Assembly (NCBI RefSeq): GCF_035918015.1
Contig: NZ_CP109132.1
Span: 6,324,001-6,388,000, forward strand
Length of the DNA stretch: 64,000 nt
Reading direction: 5' to 3'
DNA from: Streptomyces sp. NBC_01754
GTDB lineage: Bacteria; Actinomycetota; Actinomycetes; Streptomycetales; Streptomycetaceae
Made by a program: the position numbers and the translations under genes. The stretch's first letter is position 1. Each line of letters opens with the position of its first letter. Under the pieces are notes generated by a model. The model made no database searches and was not told the origin of the DNA. It saw only the letters and a list, made by a program, of their open reading frames with translations. Shown one piece after another: positions 38,783 through 47,408 of the stretch.

Positions 38783-38836
38783 GCCCGTGGCGTGGAGTCC
38801 ACGAAGTGGAGTCCACGGACACCGCGCGGACGGGCA

Positions 38837-38873
38837 CCGGGGGCCGGCACCACGGCGTGGCGCCGGCCCCCGG
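38837..38873. terminator. bidirectional terminator between convergent genes
   Basis: CCGGGGGCCGGC and GCCGGCCCCCGG pair around a 13-nt loop, between the YihY stop (38782) and the hydroxyacyl-CoA dehydrogenase stop (38888). Confidence 0.75.
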
Positions 38874-38887
38874 ACACGGCCCGGCCC

Positions 38888-40414
38888 TCACCCGGCGCAG
38901 GCGGCCGGAGAGGTGCCCGGATCCGTCAGTGACAGCCCCAGCTGCGCGCGTTCGGTCAGCCAGCGGGTCGGACGGTGGCGCGGGTCGCCGGTCGTGGCGT
39001 GCAGAGACCGCTGGAGCTCCAGCATCCGGACGGCCCCGATCCGGTCCCCCCAGGCCAGCGGACCCACCGGGTAGCCCAGCCCGGCCGTCACGGCCAGGTC
39101 GATGTCGGCCGGGTCGGCGAGCCGGCGTTCCGCGATCGAGGTGGCCACGGACACCACCGAGGCCAGCAGCCGCTGCGCCACCGAGCCCGCCGTGTCCCGG
39201 ACCACGGACACGGCGTACGGGTCCTCACCGCCTCCCGCCCTCGCCAGCACCGCCCGCGCGTCCCGGGCGGCCTGCGGACCGGCTGCGGGGGTCACCGCCA
39301 GCACCCGGCGCCGGCCCGCCGGGGGCAGCGGGTCGACCCCGAAGGCGCGGTCGGCGGGCAGCCCCCGCGCCGCGACGGCGGACGCCACCGTGGTGCCCCA
39401 GACCGGCACGAGGACCACGGCGCGGGCGGACGGCTCCGGGCCCGTCTCCACCACGGCACCGGAGGCGGCCAGCGCGTCGGCGTACGACCGGTCCGCGCCC
39501 GCCACGAACACCGGGCGGGCCGCGTCGCCGGTCACCGGGGGTTCGGCGGCCGGGGCGGGTGCGTCCGGGCCGTACGCGTACCAGCCGCGGCCGGTCTTGC
39601 GGCCGTGCAGACCCGCGGCCACCCGATTGGGGGTGAGGCAGGAGGGGCGCAGCCGGTCCTCGTACCGGAAGCCCTCCCAGACCGAGTCGATGACCGCCGC
39701 CGTGACGTCCAGCCCCGTGAGGTCCATCAGCTCGAAGGGGCCCATCCGAAGGCCCAGCACGTCCCGGGCGATCCGGTCGATGCCGGCGGGTTCGGCCACC
39801 GACTCCTCCAGCAGCGCCAGCGCCTCCGTGACCAGGCCCCGCCCGGCGTGGTTGACCAGGAAGCCCGGGGTGTCGGAGACCGTGACCGCGCGGTGGCCGC
39901 AGCCGGTCACCAGCTCGGTGAGGAACGGCGGGATCTCCGGCCGGGTGGCCGCTCCCGGCACCACCTCGACGATCCTCATCAGCGGGACCGGGTTGAAGAA
40001 GTGCAGCCCCGCCAGCCTTGACGGGTCGTCCAGGGCGGCGGCGATCCGGGTCACGGACAGGGACGAGGTGTTGGTGGCGAAGACGGTGGAGGCGGGCAGC
40101 GCCCGCTCCAGCTCGCCGAACACCTCGGCCTTGGTGCCCAGGTCCTCCCGTACGGCCTCGACGACCAGCTCGACGTCGGGTCCGTCCGCCCACGGGTCCT
40201 CCAGCGGGACCAGCCGCCCCAGTGCCGAGTCGCGGTCCCCGGCCGTCATCCGGCCCTTCTCCACCGCCCGCTCCAGCATGGAGGCGACGAAGTCCACGGC
40301 CGCCGTCACCGCCTCCCGCCGTACGTCGGCCAGTTCGACGGTGTGTCCGGCGACGGCGGCCCACTGGGCGATGCCACGGCCCATGGCTCCGGCCCCGACG
40401 ATCCTGATGCGCAT
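38888..40414 (-). CDS. 3-hydroxyacyl-CoA dehydrogenase
   Basis: 508 residues. N-terminal Rossmann MRIRIVGAGAMGRGIAQWAA, then VVEAVREDLGTKAEVF, ATNTSSLSVTRIA and LAGLHFFNPVPLMRIVEVV (catalytic His). The 3HCDH C-terminal domain occurs in two copies (GPFELMDLTGLDVTAAVIDS and the weaker ADPADIDLAVTAGLGYPVGPL), as in PaaH/PaaC-like two-domain enzymes. Oxidises 3-hydroxyacyl-CoA with NAD+, in fatty-acid or phenylacetate degradation. ATG 40414 has AGAGGACG upstream. No partner genes adjoin it. Confidence 0.9.
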   Translation of the reverse strand: MRIRIVGAGAMGRGIAQWAAVAGHTVELADVRREAVTAAVDFVASMLERAVEKGRMTAGDRDSALGRLVPLEDPWADGPDVELVVEAVREDLGTKAEVFGELERALPASTVFATNTSSLSVTRIAAALDDPSRLAGLHFFNPVPLMRIVEVVPGAATRPEIPPFLTELVTGCGHRAVTVSDTPGFLVNHAGRGLVTEALALLEESVAEPAGIDRIARDVLGLRMGPFELMDLTGLDVTAAVIDSVWEGFRYEDRLRPSCLTPNRVAAGLHGRKTGRGWYAYGPDAPAPAAEPPVTGDAARPVFVAGADRSYADALAASGAVVETGPEPSARAVVLVPVWGTTVASAVAARGLPADRAFGVDPLPPAGRRRVLAVTPAAGPQAARDARAVLARAGGGEDPYAVSVVRDTAGSVAQRLLASVVSVATSIAERRLADPADIDLAVTAGLGYPVGPLAWGDRIGAVRMLELQRSLHATTGDPRHRPTRWLTERAQLGLSLTDPGTSPAACAG

Positions 40415-40479
40415 GACGGTCACGTCCTCTCGTAGAAGCGAACGGGACGGAACGCTATGCCGTCCCGGCGAGGACGGAC

Positions 40480-40840
40480 CCGGCCGGGGGGTCCATGTCC
40501 TGGGACCGGCCGAGGCCGTGGAGCCGGCCCCGGGCCGGTGCCGGCGGTGACGGCGGACATCTCCCCCTCGGTGACGGCGAACGTGAGGACGGCCCCCGGC
40601 GGGCTCGGGCGGCGGCGCCCCGGCCGATTCCCCGCGCCGTACCCGACGCGCCTCAAGCGTGTCCGGACAGACCCGGGCCATGATGGTCGTCAGCCGGCCG
40701 GCCGGATTCCCGACCTGGCCGGTGCCGGGGCGACCGGCCCGCGGCCACGCTTCCCGCACCGCGTCCTCGGCCTCGCCGGATGAGCCGGGCATCCGGCACG
40801 CCACCGGATGTGAGCGGCCCCGGTGCTCGGCGAACCGCAC
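40480..40840 (-). pseudogene. decayed SigJ/ECF41-type sigma factor gene
   Basis: Minus-strand remnant in the 518-bp gap 40415-40932. One frame, from GTG 40840, reads VRFAEHRGRSHPVACRMPGS, then GEAEDAVREAWPRAGR and AGRLTTIMARVCPDTLEARR, matching sigma region 2 of SigJ-like factors with many substitutions. Immediately after it a shifted frame reads AVLTFAVTEGEMSAVTAG, matching the C-terminal SnoaL-like extension. About 180-190 codons between (sigma region 4 and linker) are missing. It faces away from the VOC gene. Confidence 0.65.
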
Positions 40841-40932
40841 GCCCGGCCGGTCCCGCTCGACCCTCTGTCACATTCCCTCGTCCCGGTCTGCCGGATCAGG
40901 CGGTACACACCTCGCGCAGAAGGAGACACACC

Positions 40933-41346
40933 ATGAAGGCCCACGTGAGCTCGATCCTGCTCGGCGTCCGGGACATGGAGCAGGCCAAGCGGTTCTACAC
41001 GGACGGTCTCGGCTGGACGATCAAGAACGACTACGGCGTCTCGGTCTTCTTCGAGTCGGACGGAGCCTCGCCCGTCGGCTTCTACGGCCGTGAGGGCCTG
41101 GCCGAGCAGGTGGGTACGAGCCGGGAGGGCAGCGGCTTCAGCGGACTGGTCCTCACCTACGTCGTCCGTAGCGAGGCGCGGGTCGACGAGATCATCGCCG
41201 AGGCCGAGACGGCCGGCGCCACGATCCTCAAGCCCGCCGGAGCCCTGCCGTGGGGCGGGTACGGGGGCACCTTCGCCGACCCGGAGGGCTACATCTGGAG
41301 CCTCGGCTACAGCGCCCAGGGAGCGGATCAGCCCTACGCGGAGTAG
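40933..41346 (+). CDS. VOC family (glyoxalase-like) protein
   Basis: 137 residues, two beta-alpha-beta-beta-beta modules: VSSILLGVRDMEQAKRFYTD at the start and GGTFADPEGYIWSLGYS at the end, the glyoxalase/bleomycin-resistance pattern. ATG 40933 follows AGAAGGAGA. It may bind a metal and a small substrate, but the activity is unknown. VOC genes are common neighbours of SigJ-type sigma genes, and the decayed one next door suggests it has lost its dedicated regulator (inference). Confidence 0.87.
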   Translation: MKAHVSSILLGVRDMEQAKRFYTDGLGWTIKNDYGVSVFFESDGASPVGFYGREGLAEQVGTSREGSGFSGLVLTYVVRSEARVDEIIAEAETAGATILKPAGALPWGGYGGTFADPEGYIWSLGYSAQGADQPYAE

Positions 41347-41482
41347 CAGCCGAGGAGCGGATCAGGCGTCGACGCGGGAACGTGCCGGCGCCGGATCACC
41401 TGGGGTGCGTCCTGTGCACGGTGCGCTCCCACGGTGCGGGACGGCGGCTCGTGCCGGGCAGCCGTCCCGCGGGGTGTGCCGC

Positions 41483-42163
41483 TCAGGGCCGGGGGAGGCC
41501 GGCGACGAAGCGGGAGGTCAGGGCGGTGGGTGCGGTGATGGCCGTGCCGACCACCACGCTGTGGGCGCCGCGGGCCAGGGCCTCGGCAGCCTCCTCCGGG
41601 GTGTTGATACGCCCTTCGGCGACGACCGGTACGGAGACCGCGGCAGAGAGGGACGTCACGAGGTCCAGATCCGGGCCGGTCTGCTCCGGGGTCCCCGGCA
41701 CGTAGCCGGACAGGGTGGTGGAGACGAAGTCCGCCCCCTGCCCGGCCGCGGCGATCCCCTCGGCGAGCGTGGAGACGTCGGCCATGACCAGCGCCCCCGC
41801 CGCGTGCACCGCGCCGACCAGATCGGCGAAGGCCGAGCCGTCGGGGCGGGGCCGGTCGGTGGCGTCGGCGGCGACCACGGCCGCACCGGCCGCCACGACC
41901 GCCAGCGCGTGCCGGACGGTGGGAGTGATGTAGACGCCGGTGTCGCCGTCCTTCCACAGACCGATGACCGGCAGGTCCACGGCCTCCACGATCGCGGCGA
42001 CGACCTCGGGCTCGTTGGCGCGGATCGCGGAACCGCCGCCCGCGACGGCCGACAGGGCGAGGCGTACCAGGGTGGAGGTCTCCCGCATCGGGTCGCCGGG
42101 GGGCGCCTGGCAGGAGACGATCAGCCGGCCTCGGAGGGTGGCGGCGAGATCCTGTGCGGTCAT
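41483..42163 (-). CDS. nanE: N-acetylmannosamine-6-phosphate 2-epimerase
   Basis: 226 residues, TIM barrel of the NanE family: RGRLIVSCQAPPGDPM at the start (catalytic-site loop), then GLWKDGDTGVYITPT, VMADVSTLAEG, DFVSTTLSGYVPG and VPVVAEGRINTPEEA. Converts ManNAc-6-P to GlcNAc-6-P in sialic-acid breakdown. ATG 42163 overlaps the nanK stop by 4 bp (ATGA). Last gene of nanA-nanK-nanE. Confidence 0.92.
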   Translation of the reverse strand: MTAQDLAATLRGRLIVSCQAPPGDPMRETSTLVRLALSAVAGGGSAIRANEPEVVAAIVEAVDLPVIGLWKDGDTGVYITPTVRHALAVVAAGAAVVAADATDRPRPDGSAFADLVGAVHAAGALVMADVSTLAEGIAAAGQGADFVSTTLSGYVPGTPEQTGPDLDLVTSLSAAVSVPVVAEGRINTPEEAAEALARGAHSVVVGTAITAPTALTSRFVAGLPRP

Positions 42164-43104
42164 CGGTGGGCTCCCGGGTGGTGGAGGGGAAGAGTGGTGG
42201 TCAGGGCCGCGGCGCCCAGCACCGCGGCGTCGTGGCCGAACAGCGGGGACTCGGGGACGAGTCCACGCAGGGGCGGCATCAGCTCGGCGGCGAAGGCGGT
42301 GGCCAGCGCGTCGCCGTACAGCGGTCCGATCCGGGGGACCCCGCCGCCGACGACGACCCGGTCGGGGCCGAGCGCGTTGGCGAGGCCGCCGAGCACCCGT
42401 CCGGCCGCCGCCGCACCGCCGGTGACGGCGCGTACGGCGGCCGGTTCGCCCTGGGCGGCCCGGGCGGCGACCGATTCGAGCCGGTCCACCGTGGTCCCGG
42501 TGAGCCGCTCGTAGTGGGCGGCGATGCCCGGGCCGGAGGCGATGACCTCCAGATGCCCGGTGGCTCCGCAGGTGCAGGGCAGTCCGGCCGCCTCCGCGCT
42601 GGGCAGATGGCCGAGGTGGCCGGCGACACCGGACGCCCCGTGCAGCATCCGCCCGTCCACGGCGAACGCGCCGCCCACGCCCGTACCGACGGCCGCGAAC
42701 AGCAGCGAACCGTGGCCCTCCGCCAGTGCGGCCAGCTCCGGACCGGCCGTGGCGCGTACGTCGTTGTCGCAGGCCACCGGCAGTCCCGTACGGGCCGCGA
42801 GGCCGGCGCCGAGCGCGGTGCCCGCCCAGCCGCTGATGGAGTCGGTGGCACTGGTGACCAGACCGCTGCGGGGATCGACGACCCCGGCGGCGGCGATGCC
42901 GAGCGCCGTGGCCAGCCGGCCCGGGTCCACCTCGGCCGCCGCCGCGGCGAGTGCGTCGAGCACCGCCTCGGCGCCGTCCCGGGCGGGGGTGGGCCGGGAA
43001 TGCCGGGCCAGTACCGTGCCGTCGGCGGCGAAGAGCGCCGCCGCGATCTTCGTACCGCCGAGGTCGAGGCCGATCACCACGGCCCCGGTCGCCGCCGCGC
43101 TCAA
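42160..43104 (-). CDS. nanK: N-acetylmannosamine kinase (ROK family)
   Basis: 314 residues from TTG 43104, which overlaps the nanA stop (TTGA). ATP site VIGLDLGGTKIAAALF, DNDVRATAGPEL (catalytic Asp), AVGTGVGGAFAVDG and the ROK zinc motif GHLPSAEAAGLPCTCGATGHLE (His and Cys ligands). Phosphorylates ManNAc. The specificity is inferred from the operon. An in-frame GTG at about 43083 could be an alternative start. Confidence 0.9.
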   Translation of the reverse strand: MSAAATGAVVIGLDLGGTKIAAALFAADGTVLARHSRPTPARDGAEAVLDALAAAAAEVDPGRLATALGIAAAGVVDPRSGLVTSATDSISGWAGTALGAGLAARTGLPVACDNDVRATAGPELAALAEGHGSLLFAAVGTGVGGAFAVDGRMLHGASGVAGHLGHLPSAEAAGLPCTCGATGHLEVIASGPGIAAHYERLTGTTVDRLESVAARAAQGEPAAVRAVTGGAAAAGRVLGGLANALGPDRVVVGGGVPRIGPLYGDALATAFAAELMPPLRGLVPESPLFGHDAAVLGAAALTTTLPLHHPGAHR

Positions 43105-44060
43105 CGGACCGGCGGCAGAGCGGCACCGCGCAGCCGCTCCGCGACCAGCGCGACGGACTCGGCGGAGAGCGGGATCTGCGGGAAGACGGTGGCGCCGCTG
43201 CCGATCACACCCAGCAGCCGCAGCGCCTCCTTGAAGGAGCCGAGCGCCGACGAACTGCGGCCCATGTCCTGCTCCGGACCGACGTCGACCATGGCGAACA
43301 GCTCGACGAGCCGTTCCTGCTCCCGGGCGGCGAGCGCCCAGTCGCCGGCCCGCGCCGCGTCGTACAGCCGGACGTAGCCGGCCGGGTCCACGTTGCCGAG
43401 GCCGGGCACCACACCGTCGGCCCCGGCCAGCAGCGCCGCGTCCACGGTGAGTTCGGAACCGGTCAGCACGCTGAAGTGCGGCACGGGCCCCCGGGCCCGG
43501 CCCTCGCGCCCGCCGAGCTCCACGATCAGCCGGCGCAGCCCGCCCTCGTCGCCGCTGCTGTCCTTGAGCCCGGCCAGGGTGCCGTCCTCGGCCAGCTCCC
43601 GCACCAGGGCGGTGGAGAGCTCGGAGTGCACGGCCACCGGGATGTCGTAGGCGAACAGCGGCAGGTCGACGGTGGTGCGCAGCCGCCGGAAGTGCGCGGC
43701 GATCTCCTTGGGATGCGTACGGGTGTAGAAGGGCGCGGTCGCGACGAGGGCGTCCGCGCCCAGCTCCGCGGCGGCGCGCGCGTGCTCGGTGACCCGGGCG
43801 GTCGTGGTGTCGATGACCCCGGCCAGCACCGGGACCCGCCCGGCGGCCGCGGTGACCACGGTCTCCAGGGCGGTGGCCCGCTGGGCGTCGGTCAGATAGG
43901 CGACCTCGCTGGTCGAGCCGAGGGCGAAGAGTCCGTGTACGCCGCCGTCGACGAGGTGGCCGACGAGCCGGGCCAGGGAGGCCGTGTCGATCTCCCCGCG
44001 GTCGTCGAGCGGGGTGCAGACCGGCGGTACGACGCCGTGCAGCGGTGCGGTCAGGGACAT
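43101..44060 (-). CDS. nanA: DapA-family aldolase, probable N-acetylneuraminate lyase
   Basis: 319 residues. Class I aldolase of the dihydrodipicolinate synthase/NAL family: GGVHGLFALGSTSEVAYLT, the active-site Tyr in LPLFAYDIPVAVH, the Schiff-base Lys in LAGLKDSSGDEG, and GADGVVPGLGNVDP. With nanK and nanE overlapping downstream, cleavage of sialic acid to ManNAc and pyruvate is the likely job. It lies 4-bp coupled to nanK. A GACRT-NNN-AYGTC dyad (44127-44139) sits 67 bp upstream of the start. A paralogue is at 55070-56005. Confidence 0.88.
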   Translation of the reverse strand: MSLTAPLHGVVPPVCTPLDDRGEIDTASLARLVGHLVDGGVHGLFALGSTSEVAYLTDAQRATALETVVTAAAGRVPVLAGVIDTTTARVTEHARAAAELGADALVATAPFYTRTHPKEIAAHFRRLRTTVDLPLFAYDIPVAVHSELSTALVRELAEDGTLAGLKDSSGDEGGLRRLIVELGGREGRARGPVPHFSVLTGSELTVDAALLAGADGVVPGLGNVDPAGYVRLYDAARAGDWALAAREQERLVELFAMVDVGPEQDMGRSSSALGSFKEALRLLGVIGSGATVFPQIPLSAESVALVAERLRGAALPPVR

Positions 44061-44118
44061 GGTGGGGCTCCAGCTCCTTCGGAACGCCGGTCCGCCGCCC
44101 GGCAGGGAGACGCGGCCG

Positions 44119-44147
44119 AGACATGAGACGTAAGATGTCCTATGTCT
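44119..44147. promoter_or_regulatory. putative NanR operator A, upstream of nanA
   Basis: Core GACGT-AAG-ATGTC at 44127-44139, nested in a wider dyad AGACAT (44119-44124) and ATGTCT (44142-44147). The same core occurs at 48455-48467 and 49373-49385. It lies between nanA and the divergent regulator remnant. Confidence 0.75.
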
Positions 44148-44222
44148 GGACTCACCTTAGACGGACGCCCCGGCGACCGGTCAAGAGGCACCGGCGGCCG
44201 TCGACACCCCAGGAGGACGGTT

Positions 44223-44483
44223 GTGGCCCGCCCCACCATGGCGCAGGACAACCACCTCCTCAGCGAGGTGCTGGACGCCTTCTGGGCGGCCATGGACCGG
44301 GTGCGCGAGGACGTGGACGACGGCCACCAGGACCCCGCCGTCACCTGTGCCCAGCACGACGAGATCGTCGAGGCGGTGGCGGCCGCGGACGGAGCACGGG
44401 CGGTGCGGGCCATGCGCACGCACTTCGACGGCATCCGCGCCCGCCTCGTACCTCAGTCGCCGACCGGGTCCGCCTGCGCCTGA
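44223..44483 (+). pseudogene. truncated FadR/GntR regulator (C-terminal half of FCD domain only)
   Basis: 86 codons from GTG 44223 (the frame is open from ATG 44142). The text NHLLSEVLDAFWAAMDRVRED and AQHDEIVEAVAAADGARAVRAMRTHFDGI is the last helical part of an FCD ligand-binding domain, including its metal-binding histidines. The winged HTH and the first FCD helices are absent and not found upstream, where the nanA promoter begins. It cannot bind DNA as it stands. It is divergent from nanA, the normal place for the local regulator. Its end overlaps the convergent monooxygenase gene by 31 bp. Confidence 0.72.
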
Positions 44484-45667
44484 GCTTCCGGTGCCACTCG
44501 CGCGTAGAGGTAGCTGGTGGCGCCCGCCAGGGTGGCGCGGCACCAGGCGTCCACCGCTTCCTGGTCCAGTGCGGCCCAGTCCGGGGTCTGCTCCACCTGA
44601 GCGCGCCCCAGTCTGCGCCCCAGCTCCACCAGCCGCGCCCCTTCCGGGGTCCGCTCGCGGGCGTAGGACCGCAGCGCCTCGGCCGGTGACGCGCACGTCC
44701 GCAGCGCCTCCTCGAGGCACAGCGCGTCCTGGAGCGCCTTGACGGCCCCGCTCGCCGTGTGGGGGCGGGTGACCCCCGCCGCGTCGCCCGCGAGCAGGAA
44801 CGGCGGGTCGGCCGCGAGCGGCGCGTGCAGGTCGGTGACGGGATGACAGGTCATCGCGGTGTGCTCGCCCCGGGCCACGATGTCCGCCCACTCCTCGGGG
44901 AAGTACCGCTCGGCGACGTCCCGTACGTGGGCGACCTCCCCCGGGGGCGGTCCGGGCGGGGTCGCGTAGACCGCGTAGGCGAGCAGCCGGTCGTCCGGTC
45001 CGGCGCCGCCGCCCCGGGGGATCAGGTAGAAGATGCCGTGCCCGCCGGGGAAGCCGATGGTGACCCAGGCCTCGCGCAGCAGCTCCAGCGGGCGCCGGTG
45101 GTCCGTGAGCGCGCTCAGCGGGAGCGTGCCGCGCCACACCGTGTATCCGGCGGGGGAGGGGCGCAGGCCAGGGGCCAGGGCCTGCCGGGTGAGCGACGCG
45201 TGCCCGTCGGCGCCCACGACGACGTCGTACGTCTCCTCGCCCTCGGCCGTACGGACGACCGCGCGCCCGGCGGGGGCCCGCCCGACGGAGGTGACGGGGC
45301 GCCCGCGGTGGTGGTGCGCACCGGAGGCGGCGGTGCGCAACGCCTGCCACAGCAGACCCCAGTTGCACGGGGTGACCGGGCTGGGCTGACGCGCGAACTC
45401 ACGCGCCGACCTCCCCCCGGCCGCCCGGGTCAGCCAGACCCGGGTCGCCACGGGGGCCGTCGGCATGGCGGCGTCCAGATAGCCCGCGCCGACCAGCCGC
45501 TCGTGCAGCGAGGGCGGGACGACGACGCCGAGCCCCCGGTCCTGGAGCGCGCCCGCGCTGCGCTCGTACACCGTGACGTCCGCTCCCGCCCGGACGCCCG
45601 CCACCGCCGTCGCGCAACCGGCGACACTGCCGCCGACCACGCCCATCCGTAAGCCCGTCGCCGCCAT
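44453..45667 (-). CDS. FAD-dependent monooxygenase
   Basis: 404 residues. Dinucleotide-binding GVVGGSVAGCATAVAG at the N-terminus, the DG motif VVVGADGHASLTRQAL, and the second FAD motif FLLAGDAAGVTRPHTASGAVKALQDAL. Group A flavoprotein hydroxylase. Substrate unknown. It lies between the nan operon and the sialidase gene on the same strand as both, but has no obvious role in sialic-acid use, so it may be an insertion into the locus. A strong terminator (45758-45795) separates it from the sialidase. Confidence 0.87.
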   Translation of the reverse strand: MAATGLRMGVVGGSVAGCATAVAGVRAGADVTVYERSAGALQDRGLGVVVPPSLHERLVGAGYLDAAMPTAPVATRVWLTRAAGGRSAREFARQPSPVTPCNWGLLWQALRTAASGAHHHRGRPVTSVGRAPAGRAVVRTAEGEETYDVVVGADGHASLTRQALAPGLRPSPAGYTVWRGTLPLSALTDHRRPLELLREAWVTIGFPGGHGIFYLIPRGGGAGPDDRLLAYAVYATPPGPPPGEVAHVRDVAERYFPEEWADIVARGEHTAMTCHPVTDLHAPLAADPPFLLAGDAAGVTRPHTASGAVKALQDALCLEEALRTCASPAEALRSYARERTPEGARLVELGRRLGRAQVEQTPDWAALDQEAVDAWCRATLAGATSYLYARVAPEAQAQADPVGD

Positions 45668-45757
45668 TTCGGTGCCGCCTGTCCGTTGTCCCGGGGAGGT
45701 GCTGTTCCCCGTATCGTCGCAGCTGAGTACGGGTGATCAGGCACGATCCGGCCGATA

Positions 45758-45795
45758 CGCCCCGGGCCGGCGCGGAACGGCGCCGGCCCGGGGCG
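45758..45795 (-). terminator. strong terminator after sialidase
   Basis: CGCCCCGGGCCGGCGC and its exact complement, 16-bp stem with loop GGAACG, starting 5 bp after the sialidase stop. Confidence 0.85.
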
Positions 45796-45799
45796 GGTG

Positions 45800-47260
45800 C
45801 TACGGCGTCACGGTCACCGTCCGGCTGCCGGAGGCCTGCTTGCCGTCGGCCTTGTAGACCGCCGTGAGCTCGGCGTCTCCCGAGGCGCCGGCCGGAATCG
45901 TGACCGGGACCCTGATGTTCGCGCCCTCACCCGGCCGGGTCGCCGGGAACGCCACCTGCTCGGCCGACCAGCCGCCGGGCACCGTCAGATCCAGCGTCCC
46001 CGCGCCGCGGGTCACGTCCATCCGGTTGACGACGCGGACGGTGACCTCCGTGGTCGTCCCCGCCTTCAGCGTGGCCGGCGGGGTGATGGTGATGTCCGCG
46101 CACGTGCCGCCGAGCCATTTCAGGTCGAAGGAGGAGTAGGTGATGTGCTGGACGTCGCCGCGCTCGTAGAGCAGCCCGAGCCGGCCGTCGGGCAGCCGTG
46201 TGAGCGTCGAGTACGCGGCGCTGCCCGGGTCGACGACCTTCCGGATCGGCCAGGTCCGCCCGTTGTCGCAGGACATCTTCACGGTGAGGTTGCTCCGTGA
46301 GGAGGTGCTCTCGGTGTTGCTGAACAGCAGCCACGAGGACTGTGGATCGGAGGCGGCGGCGTCCGGGGCGTAGCGGATGACCGAGCCGTTGTTCGCCGGG
46401 TCGGGCAGGTTGACGTCCTGGGTGAACGGGGTGTAGTTGACGCCGCCGTCGGTGGAGTAGGCGATCGTGCGGTAGGGCGCGGAGCGGTTGTTGAGCATGA
46501 TCCGGCCGTCGCTCAGCTCGACGGTCTTGTTCTCGTCGCCGCCCGGGCCGACCGGGTTGCCCATCTTCCACGTGTCGCCGTGGTCGTCGCTGTACGCGCT
46601 GACCGCGTAGTTGGCCCCGTTGTCGCGGATGGCGTACTGCTGGACCAGCCGCCCCTTGTACGGGCCGTTGCGCAGCTGGATGCCCTGGCCGGAGGCCGCG
46701 AACATCCCGGCCCAGGCGGGGTTCTTGATCTGCTGGGTGATGCGGCGGTGCGTCCAGGTCACCCCGTCGTCGTCCGAGTAGCTGTAGTCGGCCTGGAGGA
46801 CGTCCGGGTCGTTCTCGTCGTTGCCGGTGGCCGACCCGAAGAAGCCCTGGTTCACGGAGCTCGCGTAGAAGACGAAGATCCGTCCCGTGGTGGTGTCCGT
46901 CAGCAGGCTCGGGTCGCCGAAGCCCTTGGGGGCGGCCTCCTTGCGGACGACCTGCTGGGTCTGCCAGGTCGTTCCGCCGTCGGTGCTGCGCCGCAGGACG
47001 ACCCCGAGGTTGCCGGGCAGGTCGCCGAGGGTGGGACGGGCGTCGTAGGCGGCGAGCAGGGTGCCCTTGGTGGAGGTGGTCAGCGCGGGGATGCGGTAGT
47101 ACGGGGATCCGACGCCCTGGGAGGCGATGTCCTGGGAGGTCAGTTCGCCCGCGGCGGCGGTGGTGGTGGGGACGGTGGGGGCGCCCTGGGCGGTGCCGGC
47201 CGCGGTGGCCACCATGACGGCGGCGGACAGCAGGGCGACGACGGTGACTCTGCGCTGCAT
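45800..47260 (-). CDS. secreted exo-alpha-sialidase with NEW3-like C-terminal domain
   Basis: 486 residues, GH33. Signal peptide 1 to about 27 (TAQGAP). The catalytic six-blade propeller has the YYRIPAL (FRIP-type) arginine motif, the acid/base Asp region AAYDARPT, five Asp boxes (STDGGTTW, SDDDGVTW, SDDHGDTW, STDGGVNY, SCDNGRTW), the GGDENKTVELSDGR glutamate and the nucleophile Tyr in LGLLYERGD. Residues about 395-486 form an NPCBM-associated NEW3-like domain. It would release sialic acid from host or environmental glycans outside the cell, feeding the nan genes nearby. Probably cotranscribed with the esterase gene 148 bp upstream. Confidence 0.92.
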   Translation of the reverse strand: MQRRVTVVALLSAAVMVATAAGTAQGAPTVPTTTAAAGELTSQDIASQGVGSPYYRIPALTTSTKGTLLAAYDARPTLGDLPGNLGVVLRRSTDGGTTWQTQQVVRKEAAPKGFGDPSLLTDTTTGRIFVFYASSVNQGFFGSATGNDENDPDVLQADYSYSDDDGVTWTHRRITQQIKNPAWAGMFAASGQGIQLRNGPYKGRLVQQYAIRDNGANYAVSAYSDDHGDTWKMGNPVGPGGDENKTVELSDGRIMLNNRSAPYRTIAYSTDGGVNYTPFTQDVNLPDPANNGSVIRYAPDAAASDPQSSWLLFSNTESTSSRSNLTVKMSCDNGRTWPIRKVVDPGSAAYSTLTRLPDGRLGLLYERGDVQHITYSSFDLKWLGGTCADITITPPATLKAGTTTEVTVRVVNRMDVTRGAGTLDLTVPGGWSAEQVAFPATRPGEGANIRVPVTIPAGASGDAELTAVYKADGKQASGSRTVTVTP

Positions 47261-47408
47261 GAACGATCTCTCTTCTCGTGAGGGGGAGATGATGCGGAGA
47301 TGGAGCAGAGGTGGTGCCGAGCGTGCGGCGCGGGGCCGACGCGTCCGGGGGTGGGGGAGAGGGGGGCGGGCCCGTGGGACGCACGCGTGGTCCGTGGGCC
47401 GCCTCCGG

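Noticed and set aside
44142..44222. ATG 44142 as the start of the FCD remnant
   Set aside because: The extra 27 residues (RGTGGRRHPRR) resemble no HTH and would begin inside the operator-containing promoter of nanA. It would also contain a rare TTA leucine codon.
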